Both the position numbers and the translations under genes were made by a program. The notes under the pieces were generated by a model. That model searched no databases. It was not told where the DNA came from and saw only the letters and a list, made by a program, of their open reading frames with translations. 64,000 nt of DNA from a virus, in IMG/VR virus record IMGVR_UViG_3300022752_000001, positions 1 through 64,000 of that record, one strand, 5' to 3'. Below are positions 31,799-40,022 of this stretch, in pieces. The first letter of the stretch is position 1. Each line of letters starts with the position of its first letter.

Positions 31799-33510
31799 GC
31801 ATTAAGACGCTCGGCCAGTGGCACTACCTACGCGATCCGCGCGGGGAGATCTACATGGTGTCGATGGTTGGTGACGGTATTGAGCCGTATTGCGGTCCCG
31901 TGGACAAGGCTCCCTGGGACAAGATCGACGGCTGCCGGTGGATTGCGCACAACTACAGCTTTGACGGAGCCTGTGTTGAGGCTCTTGGCGACCGAATCAA
32001 GTCGAAGCCTGCGGATTTCTTCTGCACGGCCAATCTTGCGGCCTACCTGGGCTCTCCAAGGGATCTGGAGGGTGCCTGTTCTAACCTCCTTGGTAAGGAG
32101 ATTTCGAAGGACCCGCGCAAAAAGATGAAGGGTAAGAAGTGGTCTAGTATAGCCAATACTGAGTTTGCGGAGGAGATGACGCAATACGCTTTAGCGGATT
32201 CTGTGAGCTGTTTGGAGCTCTACAAGAAGTACGCATCGGAGATGCCGGAGATTGAGCGCAAGTTATCCAAGCACACGATTGAAATGGCGTGGAAGGGTTT
32301 TGCGATTGATCAGCCTCTGGTTAAAGAAGGCATCAAGAAGCTCGATAAAATCAAGTGGGAGGCTGAACAGAAGCTCCCCTGGATGGACAAAGGAGACGGC
32401 GTTGTTCTTTCCATCAAGAATTTTAGGGCTGAGTGCATCAACCAAGGCATCCCCTGGCCTGATTCTCTTTCAGAAGATTCGGAAGAGTGTGCGGTGTGGG
32501 AAAAGAAATACGGCGACAAGGTTCCTTTTGTTGCCGCCATGCGGGATTGGAGAAAATGCAATTCCTACTTGGTTAAGATGAAGGTGCTTGATTCTCGTGT
32601 GCGCCCAGATATGACAGCGTCTTACGGCATGAAGTTCTTTGGGGCGCATACAGGTCGGTTTAGTGGGGATAGCCGCTTTAACGTTCAGAATCTGCCCAGA
32701 GAGCCCCATTTTGGGGTCGATATGCGAGGCTGCATTATCCCTCGTCCAGGCAAGAAGTTCATTGTTTGCGACCTTTCTCAGATTGAACCCAGGGTTCTGG
32801 CCTGGCTTTCCGGGAATACAGCTCTTCTGGAAGCCGTTCGTAACGGGTACGGCATCTACGAAGCCTTTGCCATCTCTGCCAATTTATGGCGGGGGGATAA
32901 AGGAACACTTAAGAAAACCAATACAGCCATGTACCAACTTGCCAAGGCAATGGTGCTGGGTCTTGGGTATGGCGCAGGCGCCAAGAAATTCGCCTACATG
33001 GCCAACACATCATACGGCCTGGAAGTGGACGAAGCAGAGGCGGCAAACATTGTAAGAACATACCGCTCTAAAAATCATCACGTCGTCAATTTTTGGAAGA
33101 AGTTGGAGACGGCCTTCAAACAGTCCAAAGCAGACGGACAATACGAGATCGAGCTCCCCTCTTGGCGCTCCCTCAAATACCGCAACATTCGCACGCAAAA
33201 CCTCGCAAGTGGATACGCAGGATACACAGCTCAGACCATCATGGGTGGTCCTCACGTCAATTTCTACGGTGGGAACTTATGCAATAACACCGTTCAGGCT
33301 ACAGCCCGGGATGTCATGGCCGAATGCATCCTCCGACTCGAAAAGGCTGGCCTACCCCTTGTCCTTCATGTTCACGACGAAGCCGTTGTGGAGGTCGACA
33401 AGGATGTGAAACCAAAAGATGTGGAAATGTTGATGTCGGTAACCCCGGACTGGTTACAAGGCTGCCCGGTCGCAGCCGAGGCCGTGGAAACCGACAGATA
33501 CGTTAAATAG
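31750..33510 (+). CDS. polA: Family A DNA polymerase with 3'-5' exonuclease domain
   Basis: 586 residues. The N-terminal exonuclease begins 'NIAIDFESYYD' (Asp-Glu pair) with later 'WIAHNYSFDG'. Polymerase motif A is 'CDLSQIEPRVLAWLSG' (about 340), motif B 'KAMVLGLGYGAGAKKF' and motif C 'HVHDEAVVEV' (about 540). The DLSQIEPRV form is usual in phage polymerases that accompany DUF2800 and SNF2 genes. It replicates the phage genome. Starts inside the previous gene. Confidence 0.92.
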   Translation: MRNIAIDFESYYDNELSIKTLGQWHYLRDPRGEIYMVSMVGDGIEPYCGPVDKAPWDKIDGCRWIAHNYSFDGACVEALGDRIKSKPADFFCTANLAAYLGSPRDLEGACSNLLGKEISKDPRKKMKGKKWSSIANTEFAEEMTQYALADSVSCLELYKKYASEMPEIERKLSKHTIEMAWKGFAIDQPLVKEGIKKLDKIKWEAEQKLPWMDKGDGVVLSIKNFRAECINQGIPWPDSLSEDSEECAVWEKKYGDKVPFVAAMRDWRKCNSYLVKMKVLDSRVRPDMTASYGMKFFGAHTGRFSGDSRFNVQNLPREPHFGVDMRGCIIPRPGKKFIVCDLSQIEPRVLAWLSGNTALLEAVRNGYGIYEAFAISANLWRGDKGTLKKTNTAMYQLAKAMVLGLGYGAGAKKFAYMANTSYGLEVDEAEAANIVRTYRSKNHHVVNFWKKLETAFKQSKADGQYEIELPSWRSLKYRNIRTQNLASGYAGYTAQTIMGGPHVNFYGGNLCNNTVQATARDVMAECILRLEKAGLPLVLHVHDEAVVEVDKDVKPKDVEMLMSVTPDWLQGCPVAAEAVETDRYVK

Positions 33511-33521
33511 GAGCAAATAAA

Positions 33522-33698
33522 ATGGATAACGCGAGGTACATAGTGTTGAGAGACGGTTCAAGAGTGTCCGAACGGACACACCGGACAAAACTGGACGCAC
33601 AAGTCGAGGCTGATTACTGGCATGATATTGTCAGGAGATGGCCTGATGGGTCTGTAGTCCGAATCGAAACCATATTCTTTAAAAGCCGCGGGGAGTAA
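33522..33698 (+). CDS. Small unknown protein between polymerase and primase
   Basis: 58 residues (MDNARYIVLRDGSRVSERTH ... VVRIETIFFKSRGE). Strong AGGAG eight bases upstream. Looks like a small beta protein with charged loops. No family recognised. Confidence 0.7.
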   Translation: MDNARYIVLRDGSRVSERTHRTKLDAQVEADYWHDIVRRWPDGSVVRIETIFFKSRGE

Positions 33699-33702
33699 GG
33701 CC

Positions 33703-35820
33703 ATGAGTCTTTACGCCCTGAAGAACCTGGCTTGCCTGGAGGTCGCTCCAGTCGACGCCTGGCTTCACACAACCCCACTACCCAACATGACCAAGGAGGA
33801 GTTTTCCTCCTGGTCTACCAACCCCTCGACGGATTGGCTGTTTGTGTCCGGTTTTGAGGGTCGTGCGCCCAACCTCCGGGTCTCCCGCGAGAACCAGGCA
33901 GTCAAGATGCACGCCCTTGTGGCGGACTACGACGCTCAGATCACGGCCGAGGAAATGCTTGAGGGTCTTACCCGTCGCTCGAAAGCCGGCATGAAGCCCG
34001 CCTACGCCCATCGCACCATCAGCGGTGGAGTACGGGTTATCTGGCTGTTTGAGAAACCCGTAGCCATTGCGCCCGGGATATTTGATCCCTTCATCACTCG
34101 TCTGATGAAGGAGCTCAATGTCCGCAAGCTGTTCCCTGGACTGGATGACAACATCCGCAAGCCAGAACAGTACTACGCTTGGAATCCTCCAGCCACCGAG
34201 GTCAGTGATAACCGAGTTAAGTTTGATACCCTCTGTGCCCTCCTGGCTTCAGCCTTTGATGCTTCTCACCGCTATCGTGGTGAAGGAGATACCGAGATTC
34301 CCATTGAGAAGATCAAGGAACGGGTGGAAAGCCTGTTTCCTGGTCGACTTCGTGGAACGCTAGATATTAACGGGCGTTGTAACGCTTTTTGGTCTCCGGA
34401 TTCTACCAATCCGTCAGCTTGTATTGTTACGGCAACCGGGATGGTTTCATTCTCGCAAGATCGGGCGTTCTATCCTTGGGCAGATATCTTGGGTGCGGAT
34501 TGGGTCGATGAATTTAACAACACTCGTCTGGGCGGGCCTCTGGGTTCGTACTGGTACGACGGAAGTAAGTATTGGCGCAGGGATATGGAAGGCAGCTGGA
34601 GAGACGCACCTTCGGAGACAGCCCGCAAGGACATTGCAGGCTTGTTTGGTTTAAGTCTCACCAGCGATGCCCGCGGAGATATGTCGGAGACCGACGAAGC
34701 CATGCTTCGCATTCGGGAAAACCGTCGTGTCGATGCCACCGGCCCTGTGCTCTACAGCCATGAGGAAATCGTGCGATTTGGCAGCCGATGCATCCTCAAC
34801 ACCTCCAGGGTAAAAGTGATGCCGCCCAGCAACACTCCTGGAGAGTGGGGCGAGCACTTCCCTTGGACGGCGAGTCTGTTGGACGAGTTCTTTGATCCGT
34901 CTGACAGTCTCCAGTACTTCCTGGCCTGGCTGAAACGGTTCTACACCACAGCCAGCGCCGGGGCCCCCGCCCAAGGTCAGGCCGTGTTTATCGCCGGTCC
35001 GGTCGAGCAAGGGAAAACCTTGATCGGTACCAAGATTGTCGCCGCTCTTATGGGCGGAGGTTGCGATGCCTCCTCCCATATAAGTGGCGGGGATCAGTTC
35101 AATAACGAGCTCTTCGAAGTCGGCGTGCTCAACATTGACGATACCGTCGCTTCGACCAGCTACGAGAAACACCTTCTCTTCACCAACTCGATCAAGAAGT
35201 TCGTCGCCAACACTCAGCACCGCCACCGTGCGATGCGCGAGAACCCAACGACGATCAACTGGATTGGGCGGATCATCTTTACGCTGAATGATGACCCCGA
35301 ATCGATGCGGGCGATCCCCTACACCGACACCTCCATCCTGGACAAGATCATGCTCTTCAAAGCGAGGCACCGGAAGTTCCCCTTCCCTCCTCGCCAGGAG
35401 ATTGATCGGATCTTGGCCAGGGAGCTGCCCAACTTTGCCCGATGGCTTCTGGATTGGAATCCGCCGGCGCACCTGGAAGGCACCAACCGGTTCGGTGTAG
35501 CGAACTACCATCACCCCGACATTTTGGAAGATACGAGAACAACCCACCCTAACCACGCTTTCTCCGAGCTCCTCGATAAGTACCTCATAAATTACAAAAT
35601 CGCGGCGAACGGGAAAAACCCAAAACAGTGGGTTGGTTCAGCGACCGACCTACTCAACAACATGCTTAATGATGCCGAACTCGAAAAGCTCGCACGTCAT
35701 TACGTTTCAAGTCCGGACCGCATGGGTCAGAGATTGGCCAAGATTATGGCCATCCGGCCCGAGCAGGTTATCCGGCGCAAATCAGGAGGAAAAATCACAT
35801 GGGAAATCAATCTGGAATAA
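33703..35820 (+). CDS. Primase-helicase (AEP-like primase + SF3 helicase)
   Basis: 705 residues. The N-terminal part has 'HALVADYDAQI' (D-x-D, about 69) and 'AHRTISGGVRVIWLF', the DxD and (S)-x-H-like motifs of archaeo-eukaryotic primases. The C-terminal part has Walker A 'GPVEQGKTLIG' (about 431), Walker B 'VGVLNIDDTVA' (about 475) and 'IGRIIFTLNDDPESMRAIP', as in superfamily 3 helicases of phage primase-helicases. It unwinds and primes the replication fork. Upstream of an overlapping 2OG oxygenase gene. Confidence 0.85.
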   Translation: MSLYALKNLACLEVAPVDAWLHTTPLPNMTKEEFSSWSTNPSTDWLFVSGFEGRAPNLRVSRENQAVKMHALVADYDAQITAEEMLEGLTRRSKAGMKPAYAHRTISGGVRVIWLFEKPVAIAPGIFDPFITRLMKELNVRKLFPGLDDNIRKPEQYYAWNPPATEVSDNRVKFDTLCALLASAFDASHRYRGEGDTEIPIEKIKERVESLFPGRLRGTLDINGRCNAFWSPDSTNPSACIVTATGMVSFSQDRAFYPWADILGADWVDEFNNTRLGGPLGSYWYDGSKYWRRDMEGSWRDAPSETARKDIAGLFGLSLTSDARGDMSETDEAMLRIRENRRVDATGPVLYSHEEIVRFGSRCILNTSRVKVMPPSNTPGEWGEHFPWTASLLDEFFDPSDSLQYFLAWLKRFYTTASAGAPAQGQAVFIAGPVEQGKTLIGTKIVAALMGGGCDASSHISGGDQFNNELFEVGVLNIDDTVASTSYEKHLLFTNSIKKFVANTQHRHRAMRENPTTINWIGRIIFTLNDDPESMRAIPYTDTSILDKIMLFKARHRKFPFPPRQEIDRILARELPNFARWLLDWNPPAHLEGTNRFGVANYHHPDILEDTRTTHPNHAFSELLDKYLINYKIAANGKNPKQWVGSATDLLNNMLNDAELEKLARHYVSSPDRMGQRLAKIMAIRPEQVIRRKSGGKITWEINLE

Positions 35821-36455
35821 TCGAACCGCAAAGATCGGTGGCACCACTATTCAGCACCCCGCTGTTTATCTCGCAGCTGGGACAACCCGATAGCCAATCT
35901 ATCGCGGTTGTAAAACAAGCCGACATGCGTCGGGTCAAAGCCAACAACGGCTGGAGTTCCGTCGACACCAGGATTCTGGACGTCCCGGATATGCAGTATC
36001 TGAAGGCATCTATCCTGCGGGAGATCAGCGCATATGCGTTCGAAGCTCTCGGCCTAAAGAGAAAGTACCAGTTCCAAATCACCAACTCCTGGGTCATGAA
36101 ACATCAGAAAGGTGACTTTGCCCACGCTCATGCACACGAGAACTCACTGATCTCGGGTGTCTACTATGTAGAGACGTACGACAACAGCGGTCCGATTTTG
36201 TTCTCCAAGTCCTTCAAAGACTTCAACCTATTCCCTGCCTTCTTCGGCTGGGAGTTTGAGAAGAGAGACATCCTGAATGCAGACGTGTGGCCAGTACTGC
36301 CCAAGAACGGAATGTTGGTTCTGTTTCCCTCCCACTTGTCGCATCACGTGGAGCCAAGTCAGGCAGACGCCGACCGGTATTGCGTTGCGTTCAACGTGTT
36401 TGTGAAAGGTAAGTTTGGCTCGGAAGAAACCTTCAGTGCCCTGGAGATTCTATGA
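35799..36455 (+). CDS. 2OG-Fe(II) oxygenase
   Basis: 218 residues. 'AHAHAHENSLISGVYYVET' (metal-binding His/acid region, about 107-125), 'NGMLVLFPSHLSHHVEP' (distal His, about 180) and 'DRYCVAFNVF' (2OG-binding Arg) give the double-stranded beta-helix oxygenase pattern of the 2OG-FeII_Oxy_5 type common in phages. The substrate is unknown; nucleic-acid or protein hydroxylation have been proposed for phage members. It overlaps the primase gene by 22 bases. Confidence 0.8.
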   Translation: MGNQSGIIEPQRSVAPLFSTPLFISQLGQPDSQSIAVVKQADMRRVKANNGWSSVDTRILDVPDMQYLKASILREISAYAFEALGLKRKYQFQITNSWVMKHQKGDFAHAHAHENSLISGVYYVETYDNSGPILFSKSFKDFNLFPAFFGWEFEKRDILNADVWPVLPKNGMLVLFPSHLSHHVEPSQADADRYCVAFNVFVKGKFGSEETFSALEIL

Positions 36456-36580
36456 ATGGTTTAGTTATTTGCCTGGCTGTAGTCGTTTTCATGATCATCG
36501 TCCCGGTGTGCGTCGCTTTTGGATTGTGGTTTAAAGACCGCAAAGACGAAGAACGGAAAGGATATTGGGACTCAGAATGA
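36452..36580 (+). CDS. Small single-span membrane protein
   Basis: 42 residues: one membrane segment (VICLAVVVFMIIVPVCVAFG) then a charged tail (KDRKDEERKGYWDSE). ATGA overlaps at both ends. Topology suggests inner membrane; function unknown. Confidence 0.65.
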   Translation: MNGLVICLAVVVFMIIVPVCVAFGLWFKDRKDEERKGYWDSE

Positions 36581-36747
36581 AAAAGAAAAAACGAATCCGA
36601 AACATCACGGTTCGAAAGCCGTGGTACGTCGAAAACAAGTTTGGCATGTGGAAGACTGCTCCGATTGGCGTCTGTGAAAGACAATGGAGGAAGCGTCCTG
36701 GCTTTTTCGCCCGCCTATTGAGGTGGTTTTTGGAGAAGTTAAACTAA
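36577..36747 (+). CDS. Small basic protein
   Basis: 56 residues from the ATGA-coupled ATG at 36577 (MKKKKRIRNITVRKPWYV ...). Very basic, Trp/Arg-rich, ending in an amphipathic helix 'FFARLLRWFLEKLN'. Could bind nucleic acid or membrane; no family recognised. Confidence 0.65.
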   Translation: MKKKKRIRNITVRKPWYVENKFGMWKTAPIGVCERQWRKRPGFFARLLRWFLEKLN

Positions 36748-36751
36748 CCCG

Positions 36752-36991
36752 ATGACGCTGGATCAGATCAAGAGTTTTTCCAATTCCGTGTCCACCTGGA
36801 TTATCAACGGAATGAGAACAGCTTCGGATGAGCAGCGTGCAGAGAGATATGCCATCTGTCAGGCGTGTCAAAACTTTGACCAACGAGTATTCGGAGGTCA
36901 CGGAGTTTGCAAGATTTGTGGGTGCAATATGCGCACCAAAACGGTGTTCCCCCACGAGAAATGTCCCATTGATAAATGGGGAAAGGTTTAA
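36752..36991 (+). CDS. Small zinc-ribbon protein
   Basis: 79 residues. After a helix, 'RYAICQACQNFD ... CKICGCNMRTKTVFPHEKC' supplies CxxC, CxxCxC and Cys/His positions for one or two zinc sites. Similar small ribbons are frequent in phages, with unknown role. Confidence 0.7.
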   Translation: MTLDQIKSFSNSVSTWIINGMRTASDEQRAERYAICQACQNFDQRVFGGHGVCKICGCNMRTKTVFPHEKCPIDKWGKV

Positions 36992-36993
36992 CC

Positions 36994-37224
36994 ATGCCGC
37001 TAGGAAAACGAGACTATGCCAAGGAATACCGGGAATATCACGGTAAGCCTGATCAAATCAAACGTCGTGCCGGACGTAACGCTGCCCGAAGATCGATGAC
37101 CAAACGTCGTGGTTTGGCTGCCATGCGTGGGAAAGACGTCAATCACAAGGACGGCAACACCATGAATAATGCGGCGTCGAACCTGAATCTTGAGTCAAAG
37201 AGCGTGAACCGGGGTCGCAAGTAG
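36994..37224 (+). CDS. HNH-like small protein
   Basis: 76 residues (MPLGKRDYAKEYREYHG ...). Basic N-terminal helices lead to 'GKDVNHKDGNTMNNAASNLN', which resembles the H-x-D-G-N-x-x-N-N-x-x-x-N-L core of HNH nucleases and homing-type HNH proteins. The chain is shorter than a full HNH enzyme, so nuclease activity is uncertain. ATG 36994 preferred to 36976, which overlaps the previous gene. Confidence 0.65.
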   Translation: MPLGKRDYAKEYREYHGKPDQIKRRAGRNAARRSMTKRRGLAAMRGKDVNHKDGNTMNNAASNLNLESKSVNRGRK

Positions 37225-37233
37225 TAAGTAGTA

Positions 37234-37261
37234 TTGACTAATATCTGACAGTATTTAATAT
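37234..37261 (+). promoter_or_regulatory. Promoter, TTGACW-N7-GACAGTA class
   Basis: TTGACT 37234-37239, GACAGTA 37247-37253, 16-base spacer, TAATAT 37256-37261. The ATG is only eight bases after the -10 hexamer and no Shine-Dalgarno is present, implying a leaderless message. Confidence 0.6.
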
Positions 37262-37269
37262 AAAACCTT

Positions 37270-37593
37270 ATGGCATACGAACCCTCCAGCAGCGATAACG
37301 AAAACTATACGTTACGGAAACTTAACTACTTGGCTTCAGATACTGAAAAGGACACAAGTCTTTCACTTGGACAATATGGGGCTGTTTACAAAACTGCTGC
37401 CGGTGCTCTTTCGGGTGGGCCTTGGGGTGCTATCCAGGCTACTGCCACGGCAGTCGTTAATGTAACCTCTGGTAACTGGACGAACAGTGACGCAACGACT
37501 GCGGTGGACGTTCCTGCAGGTTCGACCATCTTTGGCAATTTTACGGCCATTACCCTGACCAGCGGCAAGATCATCGCCTACAAAAGCGCTTAA
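37270..37593 (+). CDS. Small beta-rich protein, possible virion decoration
   Basis: 107 residues. C-terminal half 'VNVTSGNWTNSDATTAVDVP' then 'GSTIFGNFTAITLTSGKII' is a compact beta unit of a kind often encoded near phage head or tail genes. It is driven by its own promoter and lies far from the main structural operon. Function inferred weakly. Confidence 0.6.
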   Translation: MAYEPSSSDNENYTLRKLNYLASDTEKDTSLSLGQYGAVYKTAAGALSGGPWGAIQATATAVVNVTSGNWTNSDATTAVDVPAGSTIFGNFTAITLTSGKIIAYKSA

Positions 37594-37599
37594 ACTGCC

Positions 37600-38010
37600 A
37601 TGCCGAAACTCGGCTTAGGCTTAAGCTTGTCGGTTCCTATTGTTGGTGGGGGAGTAGCCGCGCCGACAACAATTGCTCTTGGCACACCTTTCCTATATTT
37701 AAGCGGCCTCACGTTTCCATCAGTAGATGGACAATGGTCTAATTTTTCAATTCAAAACCCATATTATTGGGAAGGAGCCTTAAATGGTTGGCTTAGCCAA
37801 TACGGCAGTGGATCAATTACATGGAATTCCTATGACACAAAATGGTACATTGGAGTTCAAGGTTATTATGAAACTGGAGACGAAAATAGTGGTTATGAAA
37901 GCAGAACAGCGGCCAGAATAACAGCATCATCTTCGGCTCTTCCATTATATGGATGGACAAATGAATCATGGGTTACTGGCGGAACACTTGTAATCAGCAC
38001 AACTCCTTGA
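37600..38010 (+). CDS. Unknown, possibly structural protein
   Basis: 136 residues. The Gly/Leu/Ser-rich N-terminus (MPKLGLGLSLSVPIVGGGV) is followed by Tyr/Trp/Ser-rich beta sequence ('WSNFSIQNPYYWEGALNGW'), resembling fibre or decoration domains. AT-richer than neighbours, which hints at recent acquisition. Six bases after the preceding gene. Confidence 0.6.
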   Translation: MPKLGLGLSLSVPIVGGGVAAPTTIALGTPFLYLSGLTFPSVDGQWSNFSIQNPYYWEGALNGWLSQYGSGSITWNSYDTKWYIGVQGYYETGDENSGYESRTAARITASSSALPLYGWTNESWVTGGTLVISTTP

Positions 38011-38053
38011 GTCTACCCACCGCATAATAATATATCTTATTTGCCAGTTAATA

Positions 38054-38081
38054 TTGACTGTAAAAAGACAGTAACTAGCAT
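38054..38081 (+). promoter_or_regulatory. Promoter, TTGACW-N7-GACAGTA class
   Basis: TTGACT 38054-38059, GACAGTA 38067-38073, 16-base spacer, TAGCAT 38076-38081. The start codon at 38088 is six bases beyond the -10 hexamer with no Shine-Dalgarno. Confidence 0.6.
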
Positions 38082-38087
38082 CAACTT

Positions 38088-38561
38088 ATGACTAAAAAAG
38101 AAATCCCTGGACTGTTGATTAGGGGTCTTGGCGTGGCTAAAACAGAGCCCATGCACGACGAGGCGACAGAAGGACCGGAAATCATGGAGGCTTTTGCATC
38201 CTCCCCTGCCCCTGGAGAGTTCTTCTCTACCCTCCTGCACTCGGCCACCATCGCCCATCAAATTCATTTTAAGACTCGTTCTTTTGCCGTTCATAAAGCC
38301 CTTGGCAAGTTCTACGACGAGATTGTGGAACTTACCGATGGGCTCGTGGAGTCTTGGCAGGGCAAGTACGGGTTGGTTCAGAACTTTCCTTTCAAATATG
38401 ACCTTGAGACCGAGGATCCTGAATCATTCCTGGCAGACCTTGATTACTACGTTAAGACGCACCGCGAGCTAGTTTCAGACGATTCTGAGATCCAGAACGA
38501 CATTGATACGATCCAGACCCTGATTAACTCCACCACCTACAAGATCCGCTTCCTCAAATAA
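38088..38561 (+). CDS. Helical phage protein (DUF5856-like)
   Basis: 157 residues. 'FFSTLLHSATIAHQIHFKTR' and 'HKALGKFYDEIVELTDGLVE' then 'SWQGKYGLV' match a family of ferritin/Dps-like helical proteins found in phages, with conserved His and Glu/Asp. Whether it binds metal is unknown. It has its own promoter and probably a leaderless mRNA. Confidence 0.7.
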   Translation: MTKKEIPGLLIRGLGVAKTEPMHDEATEGPEIMEAFASSPAPGEFFSTLLHSATIAHQIHFKTRSFAVHKALGKFYDEIVELTDGLVESWQGKYGLVQNFPFKYDLETEDPESFLADLDYYVKTHRELVSDDSEIQNDIDTIQTLINSTTYKIRFLK

Positions 38562-38565
38562 GTTT

Positions 38566-38862
38566 ATGCCACTGGGCAAAAAAGCTTCTATGCCCTGCAA
38601 CAGCCCGAGGCCAAGCACACGGCCAGGCAAGAAACGGATGGTCAAAGCTTGTGAGGGTGGCAAGGAGAAGCTGGTTTACTTTGGGGCTAAGGGGTACGGA
38701 AACAACTACTCGGCGGCAGCCCGCAAATCATTTAGAGCACGGCATAACTGCGACAACCCGGGGAGCAAGCTAGGTGCCCGTTACTGGGCGTGTAAGAACC
38801 TTTGGGCTGGCCCAGGCGGAGCAACTACTCCCAACCCTAAAGGCCGGCAAGGTAAGTACTAA
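38566..38862 (+). CDS. Conserved basic phage protein
   Basis: 98 residues. 'PGKKRMVKACEGGKEKLVYF', 'GAKGYGNNYSAAARKSFRAR', then 'KLGARYWACKNLW' with four Cys (ACEGG, HNCDN, WACK and the N-terminal MPCN). I recall near-identical small proteins in aquatic phages, without function. Follows the DUF5856-like gene by four bases. Confidence 0.7.
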   Translation: MPLGKKASMPCNSPRPSTRPGKKRMVKACEGGKEKLVYFGAKGYGNNYSAAARKSFRARHNCDNPGSKLGARYWACKNLWAGPGGATTPNPKGRQGKY

Positions 38863-38913
38863 ATATATCCCTTTGGGGGTATATGTCCCTTTAGGGATAA
38901 ATATTTCAATTTA

Positions 38914-39189
38914 GGGTAACATAAGTTACCCCAAAATACAGGTTACCAGGGCAAGTTACCCCAAAATAACCGCTGTACTTCAATCAGTTACGGCAAAAAG
39001 GGTAACTGGGTAACTTGTTTTTCGACTTTGGGGTTCCCAAGCCCGGCACACACAGCGCAAATATTTCACGCCAGATTATATAGATTAATATATTATAGTT
39101 ACCCTAGTTACCCTAGTTACCCTAAATATTATAACCACAAATACTTAAAATGGGTAACTTTGAAATTTTTGGGGTAACTTAGGTTACCC
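38914..39189. repeat. Iteron-like GGGTAAC cluster, candidate replication origin
   Basis: Noncoding stretch (38863-39188) with eleven exact copies of GGGTAAC/GTTACCC and one near copy in 276 bases: 38914, 38925, 38942 (near), 38955, 39000, 39008, 39098, 39107, 39116, 39152, 39172 and 39183. Both orientations occur. 38914-38931 is a palindrome with a four-base gap, and 39098-39122 is a nine-base-period triple. An A/T-only-rich block (39073-39097, ATTATATAGATTAATA) lies between copies. Iterons plus a melting region suggest an origin, or a repressor/partition site. Confidence 0.65.
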
Positions 39190-39290
39190 TAAAGCCGCTT
39201 TACCCCGTCATGGGCAGTCCTCTTGGCTAGGACCCAGATAACCGCTGTCGCAGCCAGAAAAATAAGCTTACCTAGGATTTGCCGTATCAT
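39189..39290 (-). CDS. Possible small membrane protein
   Basis: 33 residues (MIRQILGKLIFLAATAVIWV ...), one hydrophobic segment and a basic tail. Starts within the preceding small minus-strand frame. No ribosome binding site stands out, so it may not be real. Confidence 0.3.
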   Translation of the reverse strand: MIRQILGKLIFLAATAVIWVLAKRTAHDGVKRL

Positions 39291-39396
39291 TGGCTCGGCT
39301 TTGGTAAAGCGCCCACTTTGTAATCTTGGCTATCAGCCTTTTGCTGTTCACCGGCCTTTGCGTAACCGCGACCTTTGGTTTAGGGGTCTTAGCCAC
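39268..39396 (-). CDS. Possible small basic protein
   Basis: 42 residues from GTG 39396 (MAKTPKPKVAVTQRPVNSKR ...), overlapping the end of the Cys-containing gene upstream. Basic and Pro-rich at its start. Coupling by overlap is the only support. Confidence 0.3.
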   Translation of the reverse strand: MAKTPKPKVAVTQRPVNSKRLIAKITKWALYQSRANDTANPR

Positions 39397-39715
39397 GACG
39401 AGGCATCCTACTGTTCAACCAGGCTCTTCGTTTGGCACACGCTTTACAGGTGCTTAAACGACTCCCAAACACCGAATCCAGGGCTTTCGCGACAGGCAAG
39501 GCAAGAACATGCACCAGATCCCCCAGGCCCTTTGATTCGCAGAACCCCGGGTCCTTGGCACAGCTCTGTCGAATGATCTCCTTCCGGTACAGTTCCCTTG
39601 CTTGATACTCCCATGGGTCCTGCCCCTTGGATGAGAGAATCTGAGTTATTAGATCGTCCAGGTTTTCGTGGATCCTCTTGACCGGCCCTTCCTCGTATGT
39701 CCATATGAATTTCAT
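39389..39715 (-). CDS. Small protein with CxxC motif
   Basis: 108 residues. N-terminal 'MKFIWTYEEGPVKRIHENLD', a helical middle and a C-terminal 'STCKACAKRRAWLNSRMP', a CxxC-plus-basic ending often seen in small phage proteins. It diverges from 39741 on the plus strand; the 25 bases between hold TTGACA. Function unknown. Confidence 0.6.
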   Translation of the reverse strand: MKFIWTYEEGPVKRIHENLDDLITQILSSKGQDPWEYQARELYRKEIIRQSCAKDPGFCESKGLGDLVHVLALPVAKALDSVFGSRLSTCKACAKRRAWLNSRMPRRG

Positions 39716-39740
39716 GACAATCCGTTGACATTAATCCAAC

Positions 39741-40022
39741 ATGCCCCAAAATCGTTTGGTGGATTTGGAAGATCTCAATTTGCGTTTTGTTGATGAAGAC
39801 TCAATCCTGACAGTTCTTTTGGCTGCATGCGTGGACTCCCCGAACAGCGAACTGCAGATCTCCAGGAAAGCCTTTGTGGAGCTCAAGGAGCGAATGAAAG
39901 CTCTCAAGCCCGGCAACAAACCTGTTTTAGTTGCGGTCGATGAACAAGATTCTTTTCGTGTACGGTTCATGGTCAATGAACAAGAAGTGCATGATTTCGT
40001 GCAGGACTTCATACCAGATTAG
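39741..40022 (+). CDS. Unknown small protein
   Basis: 93 residues, acidic ('LVDLEDLNLRFVDEDSILTV', 'VLVAVDEQDSFRVRF'). Mixed alpha/beta pattern. It converges on the next minus-strand gene, and the two stop codons overlap (TTAG at 40019-40022). No family recognised. Confidence 0.65.
   Translation: MPQNRLVDLEDLNLRFVDEDSILTVLLAACVDSPNSELQISRKAFVELKERMKALKPGNKPVLVAVDEQDSFRVRFMVNEQEVHDFVQDFIPD

Noticed and set aside
34651-35556. 301-residue minus-strand frame
   Set aside because: Lies wholly inside the primase-helicase gene, whose motifs are clear; composition is that of a shadow frame.
38914-39189. CRISPR array
   Set aside because: Repeats are seven bases, irregularly spaced and in both orientations; there are no spacers of regular size.
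39223-39576. 117-residue plus-strand frame
   Set aside because: Overlaps the better supported minus-strand gene at 39389-39715 and has no recognisable features.
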